DNA of 22,556 bases from Bacillota bacterium (GTDB lineage: Bacteria > Bacillota > Clostridia > Lachnospirales > Lachnospiraceae), in NCBI GenBank assembly GCA_023428885.1, contig JAEYWQ010000222.1, positions 1-22,556 of the forward strand, in the 5' to 3' direction. The notes below the pieces were generated by a model, which worked only from the letters and a program-made list of their open reading frames with translations, was not told the DNA's origin and searched no databases. Positions 15,256 through 21,805 of this stretch are shown one piece after another; position 1 is the stretch's first letter, and each line of letters opens with the position of its first letter. Both the position numbers and the translations under genes were made by a program.

Positions 15256-15934
15256 ATATATTTGCAAGATAAAGCGTCATTGCCATCAGATACTGTCCAC
15301 CAAAATAAAAGCTTAAGGCTATGCGCTTAGTAAATTTTGTTTCTTCAAATAGTTTATTTCTTGCTAAAAAAAAGTCAGATACGACTAGTAAGATGGATGC
15401 AATCGCCGGTATTATCCCATAGAAACCGTAGGTATAAGGTAACAGTAGTCCTAAGGCTAAGTTAGCAAGAGTGATCATCCCATAAAGGACAAATAGTAAA
15501 TGATATTTCAGTAGTACAGCAGAATATCGATAAAAGTAACACAAAGCAGCAACACAAAGAAGGGTAAATACTACAATAGTGACGGTATGAAAACCACCCA
15601 AGGTCAAGAAAAAGATAATGTAAGAAATATGACCTAGAAAGAAAAGTATTCCCCCGATAACAAAACGAAGACACAAGATTACATCTGCTAGGGTACATAT
15701 GCCGAGACCGATCAGTAACCAGTAAGCATGATGAATTGGAGGAGCAGTGAAAGTGCTGATGTCGTTTGACTTAAGATAGCCGGCAAGGGCATAAGCAAAG
15801 CAGATAGTAGTTGTGGCTCCCTTCGTAATAATCGCTTTTTGATTACATCTTGAAGTAGAAAAATAGGCGTATATAGGAGTAAGTACCAATAGGACTATAA
15901 TAAAGCCAAGGCTAGCAAGGATGATTGACAGCAT
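15254..15934 (-). CDS. YhhN-family integral membrane protein (lysoplasmalogenase-like)
   Basis: A 226-residue protein with about seven or eight membrane helices and almost no loops. Family-typical elements are the N-terminal QKAIITKGATTTICF, a central ADVILCL and GGILFFLGHISY, and a C-terminal LLVVSDFFLARNKLF. In YhhN/TMEM86 proteins the two conserved aspartates of GD and SD motifs are thought to be catalytic. Here they correspond to AD (about residue 84) and SD (about 192), with the first Gly replaced by Ala. The activity (hydrolysis of lysoplasmalogens) is a family inference, and the true substrate is not known. GAAGGAAGG precedes the ATG. It is downstream of the DUF523 gene on the same strand, with a 107-base gap. 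Confidence 0.72.
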   Translation of the reverse strand: MLSIILASLGFIIVLLVLTPIYAYFSTSRCNQKAIITKGATTTICFAYALAGYLKSNDISTFTAPPIHHAYWLLIGLGICTLADVILCLRFVIGGILFFLGHISYIIFFLTLGGFHTVTIVVFTLLCVAALCYFYRYSAVLLKYHLLFVLYGMITLANLALGLLLPYTYGFYGIIPAIASILLVVSDFFLARNKLFEETKFTKRIALSFYFGGQYLMAMTLYLANI

Positions 15935-16041
15935 AGGTTCACCTTCCTTCTGAATTCAATGATACTGTATTTAGCTTCTAAGTATCATTCATCTTACTAT
16001 TATTATAGTTTATGATATGATTTGTGTGATATGTTTACGAC

Positions 16042-16473
16042 CTAAAGAATCTTACTAATCTCGCTCTCCCCAATCACTCTGATATTATGCTGTTTTAAAA
16101 GAGCAGCAGTTAGACCATCACCAGCTTGTAGGATGCCACGAAAGCTACCATCATATATTTCATTACTGCCACAAGAAGGACTGCGTTCCTTTAAGATGGC
16201 AGTTTGACACTGAAATCTTTTGGCTAAAGAAAGAACTTCTTTGGCACCTTTTTCGAATTGTTCTGTTACATCCCGACCTGACTTGCTTATTACGTTACTG
16301 TCTTTGATTTCAGAAGCTTCTCGTGGAGTTGAAAGGCCACCAAGCTGCTCAGGGCAGATTGGTATTAGGTTATATTTTTCCATCAGAAGGTCGAGCTCTT
16401 CTATTAATTTCGATTTACCATCATAGCGACAGTTTACTCCCATCAGACATGCACTAATTAATATATTCTCCAT
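16042..16473 (-). CDS. DUF523 family protein
   Basis: A 143-residue cytosolic protein matching DUF523 (PF04463) end to end. Family motifs are ISACLMGVNCRYDGKSK (6-22), IPICPEQLGGLSTPREASEI, GRDVT and ILKERSPSCGSNEIYDGSF. The conserved cysteines (C9, C15, C40 and the SPSCG cysteine) suggest a metal or Fe-S-related role, but no function has been established for the family. GGAGGAGATGAATT precedes the ATG. It heads a minus-strand pair with the YhhN gene and is divergent from the metallohydrolase gene across a 257-base region. Assignment to the family is confident; the role is unknown. Confidence 0.88.
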   Translation of the reverse strand: MENILISACLMGVNCRYDGKSKLIEELDLLMEKYNLIPICPEQLGGLSTPREASEIKDSNVISKSGRDVTEQFEKGAKEVLSLAKRFQCQTAILKERSPSCGSNEIYDGSFRGILQAGDGLTAALLKQHNIRVIGESEISKIL

Positions 16474-16667
16474 AATTCATCTCCTCCTATTTACTGTTTC
16501 TTTTCTTAAACTTCTTTTTCATCTTTGATCAGTTAGTCAGTACAGCAATATTATCTTTTGACCATTTATGCAATTTAATTATATAACAATTGATACTATC
16601 ATATCCACACTTTTTTAACTGTTCTCATTTGTTGCATTCTTAACATGATTGAATTAGCTAAGAAAAT

Positions 16668-16696
16668 TTGACGAATGGTGACTGTTTTGTTAAAAT
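16668..16696 (+). promoter_or_regulatory. Promoter of the YgjP-type gene
   Basis: TTGACG (16668-16673) and TAAAAT (16691-16696) are 17 bases apart, giving a start near 16703. The rest of the divergent region (16474-16667) is AT-rich, with no clear second promoter for the DUF523 gene and no gene. Confidence 0.65.
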
Positions 16697-16730
16697 GACA
16701 TAGACGGTAAGGAGCAGAAAGGGTTTGGCA

Positions 16731-17435
16731 ATGAAGAAAGAAGAATTAGCATACTCTATTATATATACAAATCGAAAAACAGTCAGTATTAGTATTAATC
16801 GCGATGGAACAGTTATTGTTCGTGCTCCTTCTTTTGTCCGTGAGAGTGAAATTCATCATATTATACAACAAAAGATGGATTGGATCATAAAAAAACAAAA
16901 TCAATTGATGGAAAAATCGAAAATGGTGCATACTAAATATCAACGGAATTATGATGAGTTCAGTACGATGCCATTACAAGGAAAAGAATATCCACTTCGA
17001 TTCCATAAATTCACAGGATTAAAAATTCCTGTGATCAGTTTCGAACAAGATTACTTTCAAGTGCGCTTTGGCGATTATGACAAGCAAAAGATCAAAGCAG
17101 CCTTTATTTCCTGGTATATGAAGAAAGCAAAACAAGTCTATATGGAACGAATTGCTTACTATCAAAGTATCATCAAAGAACCCTTTGGATGTGTACGGAT
17201 TAAAGATCAAAAAAGCTGTTATGGTAGCTGCTCTTCAAAACGAAATTTAAATTTTAATTGGAAGTGTATCTTGGCTCCAAAAGAAGTGTTAGATTATATT
17301 GTGGTTCATGAACTGTGTCATCTAAAAGAAATGAATCATTCCAAACAATTCTGGGAAGAAGTTTCTCGTTACTTTCCAGATTATAAAGAAAGTAAACGAT
17401 GGCTTCGAGAAAACAGTGCATACCTTGAGATATAG
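16731..17435 (+). CDS. YgjP-like zinc metallohydrolase (DUF45)
   Basis: A 234-residue protein of the YgjP/DUF45 (PF01863) family, related to M48 and SprT-like metallopeptidases. The zinc motif is HELCH (193-197), with the third ligand likely H203 in EMNHSKQFW. The N-terminal YTNRKTVSISINRDGTVIVRAP and KSCYGSCSSKRNLNFNWKCI (161-180) are family-typical. Members have been called metal-dependent hydrolases and, in E. coli, a UTP pyrophosphatase, but the substrate here is open. Two starts are possible, a TTG at 16725 (10 bases from AAGGAG) and the ATG at 16731 (7 from AAAGGG). The ATG is used. The gene has its own promoter and no obvious operon partner. Confidence 0.87.
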   Translation: MKKEELAYSIIYTNRKTVSISINRDGTVIVRAPSFVRESEIHHIIQQKMDWIIKKQNQLMEKSKMVHTKYQRNYDEFSTMPLQGKEYPLRFHKFTGLKIPVISFEQDYFQVRFGDYDKQKIKAAFISWYMKKAKQVYMERIAYYQSIIKEPFGCVRIKDQKSCYGSCSSKRNLNFNWKCILAPKEVLDYIVVHELCHLKEMNHSKQFWEEVSRYFPDYKESKRWLRENSAYLEI

Positions 17436-17469
17436 TCTTAAAACACTGATTGTTAACCTGAAAATACCA

Positions 17470-17498
17470 GTGTATAATAAAAAAAAGCACATATACTA
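17470..17498 (+). promoter_or_regulatory. Candidate sporulation (sigma-G-type) promoter of the SASP gene
   Basis: GTGTA (17470-17474) and TATACTA (17492-17498) are separated by 17 bases and resemble the sigma-G/F boxes (GHATR, CATWHTA) with one mismatch each. Forespore expression is expected for an SASP, so the position is plausible. The 75-base leader has no other good box. Confidence 0.35.
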
Positions 17499-17588
17499 TT
17501 AGCGTAACAAACAACAACATTCGCTGATTACAAGACAATAAGAGTGACAGTAAATAAGTAATCAGACATTGAAATGGAGGAGTTTATT

Positions 17589-17789
17589 ATGAGTAGTAGA
17601 AATCGTGTAGAAGTGCCAGAGGCAAAAGAGGCTATGGATCGTTTTAAAATGGAAGTAGCATCCGAATTGGGCGTACCATTAACAAAAGGTTACAATGGTA
17701 ACCTAACATCCTATCAGAATGGTAGCGTTGGTGGTTATATGGTTAAGAAGATGATTCAAGCCCAGGAAGAGAAGATGGCAGGAAAATAG
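17589..17789 (+). CDS. Alpha/beta-type small acid-soluble spore protein (SASP)
   Basis: A 66-residue DNA-binding protein that coats and protects spore DNA and serves as an amino acid store on germination. The start is the ATG at 17589, 7 bases after GGAGGA (17576-17581). An in-frame ATG at 17574 would place the ribosome-binding site inside the gene. Family hallmarks are FKMEVASELGVPL (24-36), containing the GPR protease cleavage site between Glu and Val, GYNGNLTSYQNG, and GGYMVKKMI near the C-terminus. Length and motifs are those of the alpha/beta class, and the gene shows that the host makes endospores. A strong terminator follows, so it is monocistronic. Confidence 0.95.
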   Translation: MSSRNRVEVPEAKEAMDRFKMEVASELGVPLTKGYNGNLTSYQNGSVGGYMVKKMIQAQEEKMAGK

Positions 17790-17843
17790 CGATATCGAAC
17801 CTGGTATAAAAAGAAATAAATAAGGATACAAATCAAACACAGT

Positions 17844-17877
17844 AAAATGGGTAGTCTAATATGGACTACCCATTTTT
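17844..17877 (+). terminator. Intrinsic terminator after the SASP gene
   Basis: AAAATGGGTAGTC (17844-17856) pairs perfectly with GACTACCCATTTT (17864-17876) around a 7-base loop, followed by T. After it, 17878-17987 is AT-rich with no gene, repeat or signal that I can support. It precedes the rsmD promoter within the 319-base gap between the SASP and rsmD genes. Confidence 0.92.
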
Positions 17878-17987
17878 AATAGGCAATATGTCCTATAACA
17901 TAAAAATACAGACAGAAAACATTGAATAAATAGGAAAAAAAGCCATGGTTTCTAAGTTGAGACAGGCTTCCATACCCCAAAAATAGG

Positions 17988-18015
17988 TTGACAAAAATGA
18001 ATATTATACTACAAT
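17988..18015 (+). promoter_or_regulatory. Promoter of the rsmD-coaD operon
   Basis: TTGACA (17988-17993) and TACAAT (18010-18015) are 16 bases apart. The start would lie near 18022, giving an 87-base leader before the rsmD ATG at 18109. Confidence 0.7.
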
Positions 18016-18108
18016 ATGTATATATGCTTTTAGATAATGGACATATTGTGAAAATATGTGTACATAAAGCATAACAACCGCAAAGCAAAGAATGGTGGAG
18101 TTGATTTT

Positions 18109-18666
18109 ATGAGAGTGATTGCTGGTAAAGCGAGAAGAACATTGTTAAAGACGCCAGAGGGGTTAGAAACGAGACCAACGACAGATCGAACAAAAGAAAC
18201 TCTGTTTAATATATTGAATCCATACTTAACAGATTGTGATTTTCTTGATTTATTTAGTGGTAGCGGAGCGATTGGAATTGAGGCCTTAAGCCGAGGTGCA
18301 GCTTTTGCAGCTTTTTCTGATACCAGCAAGGCAGCAATTGATTGTATTCATGCCAATCTAAAAGCAACTCATTTATCAGATAAAGCAGTAATATTGCACA
18401 AGGATGCCTTGTCTGTGATACGTGCTATGGAGATTGCAGGCAAGGTTTTTGATGTGATTTTTATGGATCCACCTTATGATAATGAATTAGAGAAGAAGGT
18501 ATTAGAAACACTCGAGAATTCTAATATCGTTTATAAGAATACCCTTATCGTTGTGGAAGCTTCTTTAAAGACAAAGTTAGATTATTTAGAGGGGACAAGA
18601 TTTCATGTTTATAGGGAAAAAGAATATAAGACCAATAAACATATCTTTATAGAGATTCGGGAATGA
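18109..18666 (+). CDS. rsmD: 16S rRNA (guanine(966)-N(2))-methyltransferase RsmD
   Basis: A 185-residue SAM-dependent methyltransferase that modifies G966 of 16S rRNA in the 30S subunit. The start is the ATG at 18109, giving the canonical MRVIAGKARR N-terminus. GGTGGAG lies 8 bases before it, and an upstream in-frame GTG at 18058 has no ribosome-binding site. Motif I is DLFSGSGAIGIEALSRGA (47-64) and the catalytic motif is DPPY (120-123) in FDVIFMDPPYDN. RTPTTDRTKE is family-typical of the substrate region. It precedes coaD by 25 bases, the common Firmicute arrangement (B. subtilis ylbH-coaD). Length is normal, and nothing is missing. Confidence 0.94.
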   Translation: MRVIAGKARRTLLKTPEGLETRPTTDRTKETLFNILNPYLTDCDFLDLFSGSGAIGIEALSRGAAFAAFSDTSKAAIDCIHANLKATHLSDKAVILHKDALSVIRAMEIAGKVFDVIFMDPPYDNELEKKVLETLENSNIVYKNTLIVVEASLKTKLDYLEGTRFHVYREKEYKTNKHIFIEIRE

Positions 18667-18691
18667 CGGGGGAACCGTTTGGAGGATAGAT

Positions 18692-19183
18692 ATGATGAGA
18701 GGAATTTATCCGGGTAGTTTTGACCCAATAACATTAGGACATTTGGATGTTATCAAACGGGCAGCAAAGATAATGGATGAACTAGTAATTGGAGTTTTGA
18801 AAAATAGTGTCAAAGCACCCTTATTTACAGCAGATGAAAGAGTTAAATTAATACAAGAGGTAGTCAAGGATATACCAAATGTGAAGGTGCTATCCTTTGA
18901 TGGGTTAACAGTTGATTTTGCCAAAAAAATCGGAGCCAACATTCTAATTCGTGGCCTTCGCGCAGTAACAGATTTTGAATATGAGCTACAGATAGCACAA
19001 ACAAATCGTAAGTTGAATTCTGATATTGACACGGTCTTTTTTACAACTAATGTAGAATATGCTTACTTAAGTTCAAGTATAGTAAAAGAAATTGCAAGTT
19101 TTGGGGGAGATATCACTAAATTTGTTCCGCAGTGTATTGTCCCAGTCATATACAATAAATATGTTGGAAAGAGGTGTGAGTAG
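18692..19183 (+). CDS. coaD: Phosphopantetheine adenylyltransferase CoaD
   Basis: A 163-residue enzyme catalysing the fourth step of coenzyme A synthesis, ATP plus 4'-phosphopantetheine to dephospho-CoA. Hallmarks are the N-terminal YPGSFDPITLGHLDVI with the T/HxGH nucleotide motif (H17), GLRAVTDFEYELQIAQTNRKLN, and the C-terminal SSSIVKEIASFGGDITKFVP (normally ISST.+R). The first ATG (18692) is 6 bases after GGAGG, and a second ATG 3 bases on is also possible. Length is normal for the family. It is cotranscribed with rsmD and with the coiled-coil gene that starts 1 base after its stop codon. Confidence 0.96.
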   Translation: MMRGIYPGSFDPITLGHLDVIKRAAKIMDELVIGVLKNSVKAPLFTADERVKLIQEVVKDIPNVKVLSFDGLTVDFAKKIGANILIRGLRAVTDFEYELQIAQTNRKLNSDIDTVFFTTNVEYAYLSSSIVKEIASFGGDITKFVPQCIVPVIYNKYVGKRCE

Positions 19184-19184
19184 T

Positions 19185-19862
19185 ATGGCAATGAGTAGAA
19201 TTGAACAACTGATTGAGGATATCTATGAATTTATCGAAAGCTGTAAAATGCAGCCATTATCACAAACAAAGGTGGTTGTACCAAAAGATCAGCTTTACGA
19301 TCTATTAGATGAATTGCGACTACGCACTCCAGATGAGATTAAGCGTTATCAAAAAATTATCGCAAACCGTGATAATATCATTGCAGATGCAGAACAAAGA
19401 GCACTACAGATTCAAGCGGAAGCGAAAGAAAAGGCTAAAACCTTAGTGAATGAGAATGAGATTATGCAACAAGCTTATTATCAAGCAAATGAGATGGTAA
19501 GCAATGCAAGTGCTCAAGCAGAAGCTATGATCAAAAGCGCCAATGAAGATGCAGAACAGATTCGTACGGGTGCCTTAGCCTATACCAATGAAATCTTATC
19601 AGAGGTTGAGAATATCTTAACCAATGCATTTGAAAGTACTAGATCTAGAACAGATGCTTTGGTGAATTCCTTAAAGAGCAATCTTGATATCGTAGTAAAT
19701 AATAAACGTGAATTAGCAGAACAGTTAAATCCAACACCTGTTGTACAACAACAGTCCCTGCAAAATCGAGATTATCAAACTTCTCTTGAGGATGAATCAG
19801 AAGCTTATGATGACGGTGATTATGATTTCGATGAGAATACTTTCTTAGAAGATATCGATTAA
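19185..19862 (+). CDS. Coiled-coil, DivIVA/ATPase-like cytoplasmic protein
   Basis: A 225-residue protein starting at an ATG 1 base after the coaD stop, with GAGGTG 8 bases before it. A frame reading upstream into coaD is not used. The middle (about 60-165) is a long alanine- and glutamate-rich coiled coil (ADAEQRALQIQAEAKEKAKTLVNENE, ASAQAEAMIKSANEDAEQI), resembling DivIVA-like or vacuolar-ATPase E-subunit-like coiled coils. The C-terminal 30 residues are very acidic (LEDESEAYDDGDYDFDENTFLEDID). No catalytic motif is seen. A similar gene follows coaD in other Lachnospiraceae, as I recall, often annotated as ATPase. A structural or scaffold role is inferred. Confidence 0.75.
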   Translation: MAMSRIEQLIEDIYEFIESCKMQPLSQTKVVVPKDQLYDLLDELRLRTPDEIKRYQKIIANRDNIIADAEQRALQIQAEAKEKAKTLVNENEIMQQAYYQANEMVSNASAQAEAMIKSANEDAEQIRTGALAYTNEILSEVENILTNAFESTRSRTDALVNSLKSNLDIVVNNKRELAEQLNPTPVVQQQSLQNRDYQTSLEDESEAYDDGDYDFDENTFLEDID

Positions 19863-19901
19863 TCAACTATAACGTTTAACCGGACGAAATACGCAATACA
19901 C

Positions 19902-19941
19902 AAAGCTAGAGAACCGCAGAGGTGGATCTCTAGCTTTTTTT
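19902..19941 (+). terminator. Intrinsic terminator after the rsmD-coaD operon
   Basis: AAAGCTAGAGA (19902-19912) pairs with TCTCTAGCTTT (19927-19937) around a 14-base loop, followed by a run of T to 19941. A strong rho-independent terminator. Confidence 0.9.
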
Positions 19942-20012
19942 GCCTATCGATAAGGGTACTGTCTAAGTGTTACAAGGGAGTATGTCTTAAAAATTTAAAC
20001 GGAAAATAATGG

Positions 20013-20041
20013 TTGATATTTTTAGACAGATATGATAGACT
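20013..20041 (+). promoter_or_regulatory. Promoter of the FMN-binding protein gene
   Basis: TTGATA (20013-20018) and TAGACT (20036-20041) are 17 bases apart. The start would fall near 20048, inside the LexA-type palindrome at 20048-20061. Confidence 0.55.
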
Positions 20042-20047
20042 AACACA

Positions 20048-20061
20048 AGAACATATGTTCT
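20048..20061. promoter_or_regulatory. LexA/SOS-box-like palindrome
   Basis: AGAACATATGTTCT is a perfect 14-bp palindrome directly downstream of the -10 box, 45 bases before the start codon at 20106. Its core GAACATATGTTC meets every core position of the Gram-positive LexA (DinR) consensus CGAACRNRYGTTYC; only the outer flanks differ. Repression by LexA would block transcription start. Known from consensus, not tested. Confidence 0.65.
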
Positions 20062-20105
20062 GTTCGATTGGATAGTAAATATTATAAGCAGAGAAGAGGG
20101 AGACT

Positions 20106-20576
20106 ATGACAGAGTATGAGAAAAGTTTACAGGTTTTAGAGAGTTTGTTTGGAAGAGACTATCTATTTGCATTGGCAACTGCAAAAGATAATGTCCCTTC
20201 TGTAAGGTTTATTGATACCTATTATTCGGATGAATCATTCTATGTTGTTACTTATGGTAAATCTTCGAAAGTATTAGAAATTGAGCAAAATGCAAAGATA
20301 TCTATGTGTAATCATCAATATCGTTTCTTTGGAGAGGCTCATAATATTGGCCACCCTCTTAAAAAAGAGAATCTTGCGATCCGCGAAAAACTAATGAAGG
20401 TATTCGAACCATGGTACTTTTTACATAATAATGAGGATGATGAGAATATGTGTTACGTAAAGATATCGCTAGAGCGCGGTTTCTTTTATAAAGATGGAAC
20501 AGGTTATCAGGTTGATTTTAAGAACAAGCTGGCGACAAGTTTTCCATTTACCTATGAAAATTTTACGATTATGTAA
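20106..20576 (+). CDS. Pyridoxamine 5'-phosphate oxidase-like FMN-binding protein
   Basis: A 156-residue split-barrel flavoprotein of the pyridoxamine 5'-phosphate oxidase-like superfamily (general stress and heme/flavin reductase-type subgroup). The N-terminal LFALATAKDNVPSVRFIDTYY and VVTYGKSSKVLEIEQNAKISMCNH show the FMN-binding barrel, and the C-terminal region is shorter than true PNPOx. It probably binds FMN and reduces or oxidises a small molecule in the cytoplasm, but the substrate is unknown. AGAGGGAG precedes the ATG. The promoter has a LexA-type palindrome, so damage induction is predicted. The gene is monocistronic, with a hairpin element after it. Confidence 0.8.
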   Translation: MTEYEKSLQVLESLFGRDYLFALATAKDNVPSVRFIDTYYSDESFYVVTYGKSSKVLEIEQNAKISMCNHQYRFFGEAHNIGHPLKKENLAIREKLMKVFEPWYFLHNNEDDENMCYVKISLERGFFYKDGTGYQVDFKNKLATSFPFTYENFTIM

Positions 20577-20580
20577 AGCA

Positions 20581-20704
20581 GGCTCGCGTGTGCATTTTCA
20601 TGGATACAACAAGCTTGCAAGATGACAGACGGATAGATCAGTTATTCATCTGTCATCTTGCAAGCTTGCTTACATATATGCGAAGGCGAACGCGCACACG
20701 AACC
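20581..20704. repeat. Nested palindromic intergenic element / bidirectional terminator
   Basis: Between convergent genes, a 20-bp perfect stem (20610-20629 with 20649-20668, arms CAAGCTTGCAAGATGACAGA and complement) extends to an imperfect 25-bp stem with a 9-base loop. It lies inside a longer imperfect palindrome, whose ends (20581-20596 and 20689-20704) pair at about 12 of 16 positions, CGTGTGC with GCACACG in the centre. The stretch is GC-richer than its surroundings. It may be a bidirectional terminator or a small palindromic repeat. Confidence 0.6.
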
Positions 20705-20734
20705 GAAGAAACTCCCAATCCAAAACCATGTTCC

Positions 20735-21724
20735 TTACAAAAGAACTAGAACATATAATAAGCTATAAATAAAAGCAAAAACGGCAGAAATAACCTTGGT
20801 TAAGAGGTAAGTTGAGCTAGAAAGCAATGTTTCACTGATAACACTTTTGGTTTGAGCAAAGCTACTAAAACCACCAAAAGCTGTTATCGTTGTGATTAGG
20901 ACGATCTTAATATCTAAAGAAAGATCTAACATACTGATGTTTTGTATACCTGTGGTGACTTCTAGAATACCTGTAAGACAAGCGGAAAGTGAGCTATCTG
21001 TCAGTGGAAGGCTGGATATAAAGGATGCTAACACGGAAAAGAGTATAAGATAGCCACCAACTTTGGTTACAACTTCGAAGGAGCTCACAATCGAGTCATC
21101 CAGCATAGAAAACTGAAAATGAGGAGCTTTAGTAACACCGACTCTTTCCTCTTCATATAAACTTGAAGCATGAAATCTATGTATTTTACAATATATGAAA
21201 TACCAAACTAGTGCACCAGAATAGGAGGACAGGTATAGGATAAGGAGGATCCAGATTCCTAGTTCAGGAGAGGATAGTTTGGAAGCTGCGATATAACCAA
21301 GGACAAACATAGGACTTGCATTGTTTGATATGGAACATAGTAGTTGAGCCTCTTTATGAGAGAGACTGGATTGAAGTGTTAAGTCTGCTGTTGTTTTGGC
21401 TCCCACAGGAAAGCCTGCCAGAAAACCTATAAAGACAGGATAACAACCTTCGCGGCTGATTGGCAATATGTGCTTAAATATTGGATAGAAAAGGTAAGAT
21501 AGAGCATGGGTGATTCTAAGACGAATAATTAAGCTTGAAATTATCATAAATGGAAGTAAGGTAGGCAATATAGTGTCCCACCATAACAGCAAACCATTTT
21601 TTGCTCCTGCAAAAGCAAGGGAAGGGAATAAGAGAATAAGTGCAAGAAAGAGAAGCAGACATAGTTTTAGTAGTCTGCTTTGCGTAATTGTTCTTGGGCG
21701 ATGAAGCGCTTGTGTTTTATACAT
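20735..21724 (-). CDS. ylbJ: Sporulation integral membrane protein YlbJ
   Basis: A 329-residue membrane protein with about eight hydrophobic segments and two Gate-like (nucleoside recognition) blocks. Characteristic stretches are WDTILPTLLPFMIISSLI, VFIGFLAGFPVGAKTTADL, LCSISNNASPMFVLGYIA and TAFGGFSSFAQTKSVI. In B. subtilis YlbJ is needed for normal sporulation and is made in the mother cell; the exact transport role is not established. It is shorter than the roughly 400 residues there, mainly in the middle. The start ATG at 21724 has GGAG 6 bases upstream. It lies downstream of tmcAL on the minus strand with an 81-base gap, as an inverted version of the ylbJ-ylbM arrangement. Confidence 0.87.
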   Translation of the reverse strand: MYKTQALHRPRTITQSRLLKLCLLLFLALILLFPSLAFAGAKNGLLLWWDTILPTLLPFMIISSLIIRLRITHALSYLFYPIFKHILPISREGCYPVFIGFLAGFPVGAKTTADLTLQSSLSHKEAQLLCSISNNASPMFVLGYIAASKLSSPELGIWILLILYLSSYSGALVWYFIYCKIHRFHASSLYEEERVGVTKAPHFQFSMLDDSIVSSFEVVTKVGGYLILFSVLASFISSLPLTDSSLSACLTGILEVTTGIQNISMLDLSLDIKIVLITTITAFGGFSSFAQTKSVISETLLSSSTYLLTKVISAVFAFIYSLLYVLVLL

Positions 21725-21805
21725 GATAACTCCAAAACAGACAAACTGTTTGCGTTGACCTTAATAAATTATATCAGAAAATAAATAATTTATGAAAAGT
21801 ATTCC

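Noticed and set aside
17443..17475. Terminator hairpin between the YgjP-like gene and the SASP gene
   Set aside because: ACACTG/CAGTGT is only 6 bp with a long loop, followed on the plus strand by A, not T.
18058..18108. N-terminal extension of RsmD from a GTG
   Set aside because: No ribosome-binding site and no family similarity; the canonical start MRVIAGK is at 18109.
17876..18329. Minus-strand frames near the SASP/rsmD gap
   Set aside because: Cysteine- and phenylalanine-rich translations without ribosome-binding sites, overlapping the rsmD promoter and gene.
19092..19184. Extension of the coiled-coil protein into coaD
   Set aside because: It would overlap the coaD C-terminus out of frame; an ATG with GAGGTG follows the coaD stop directly.
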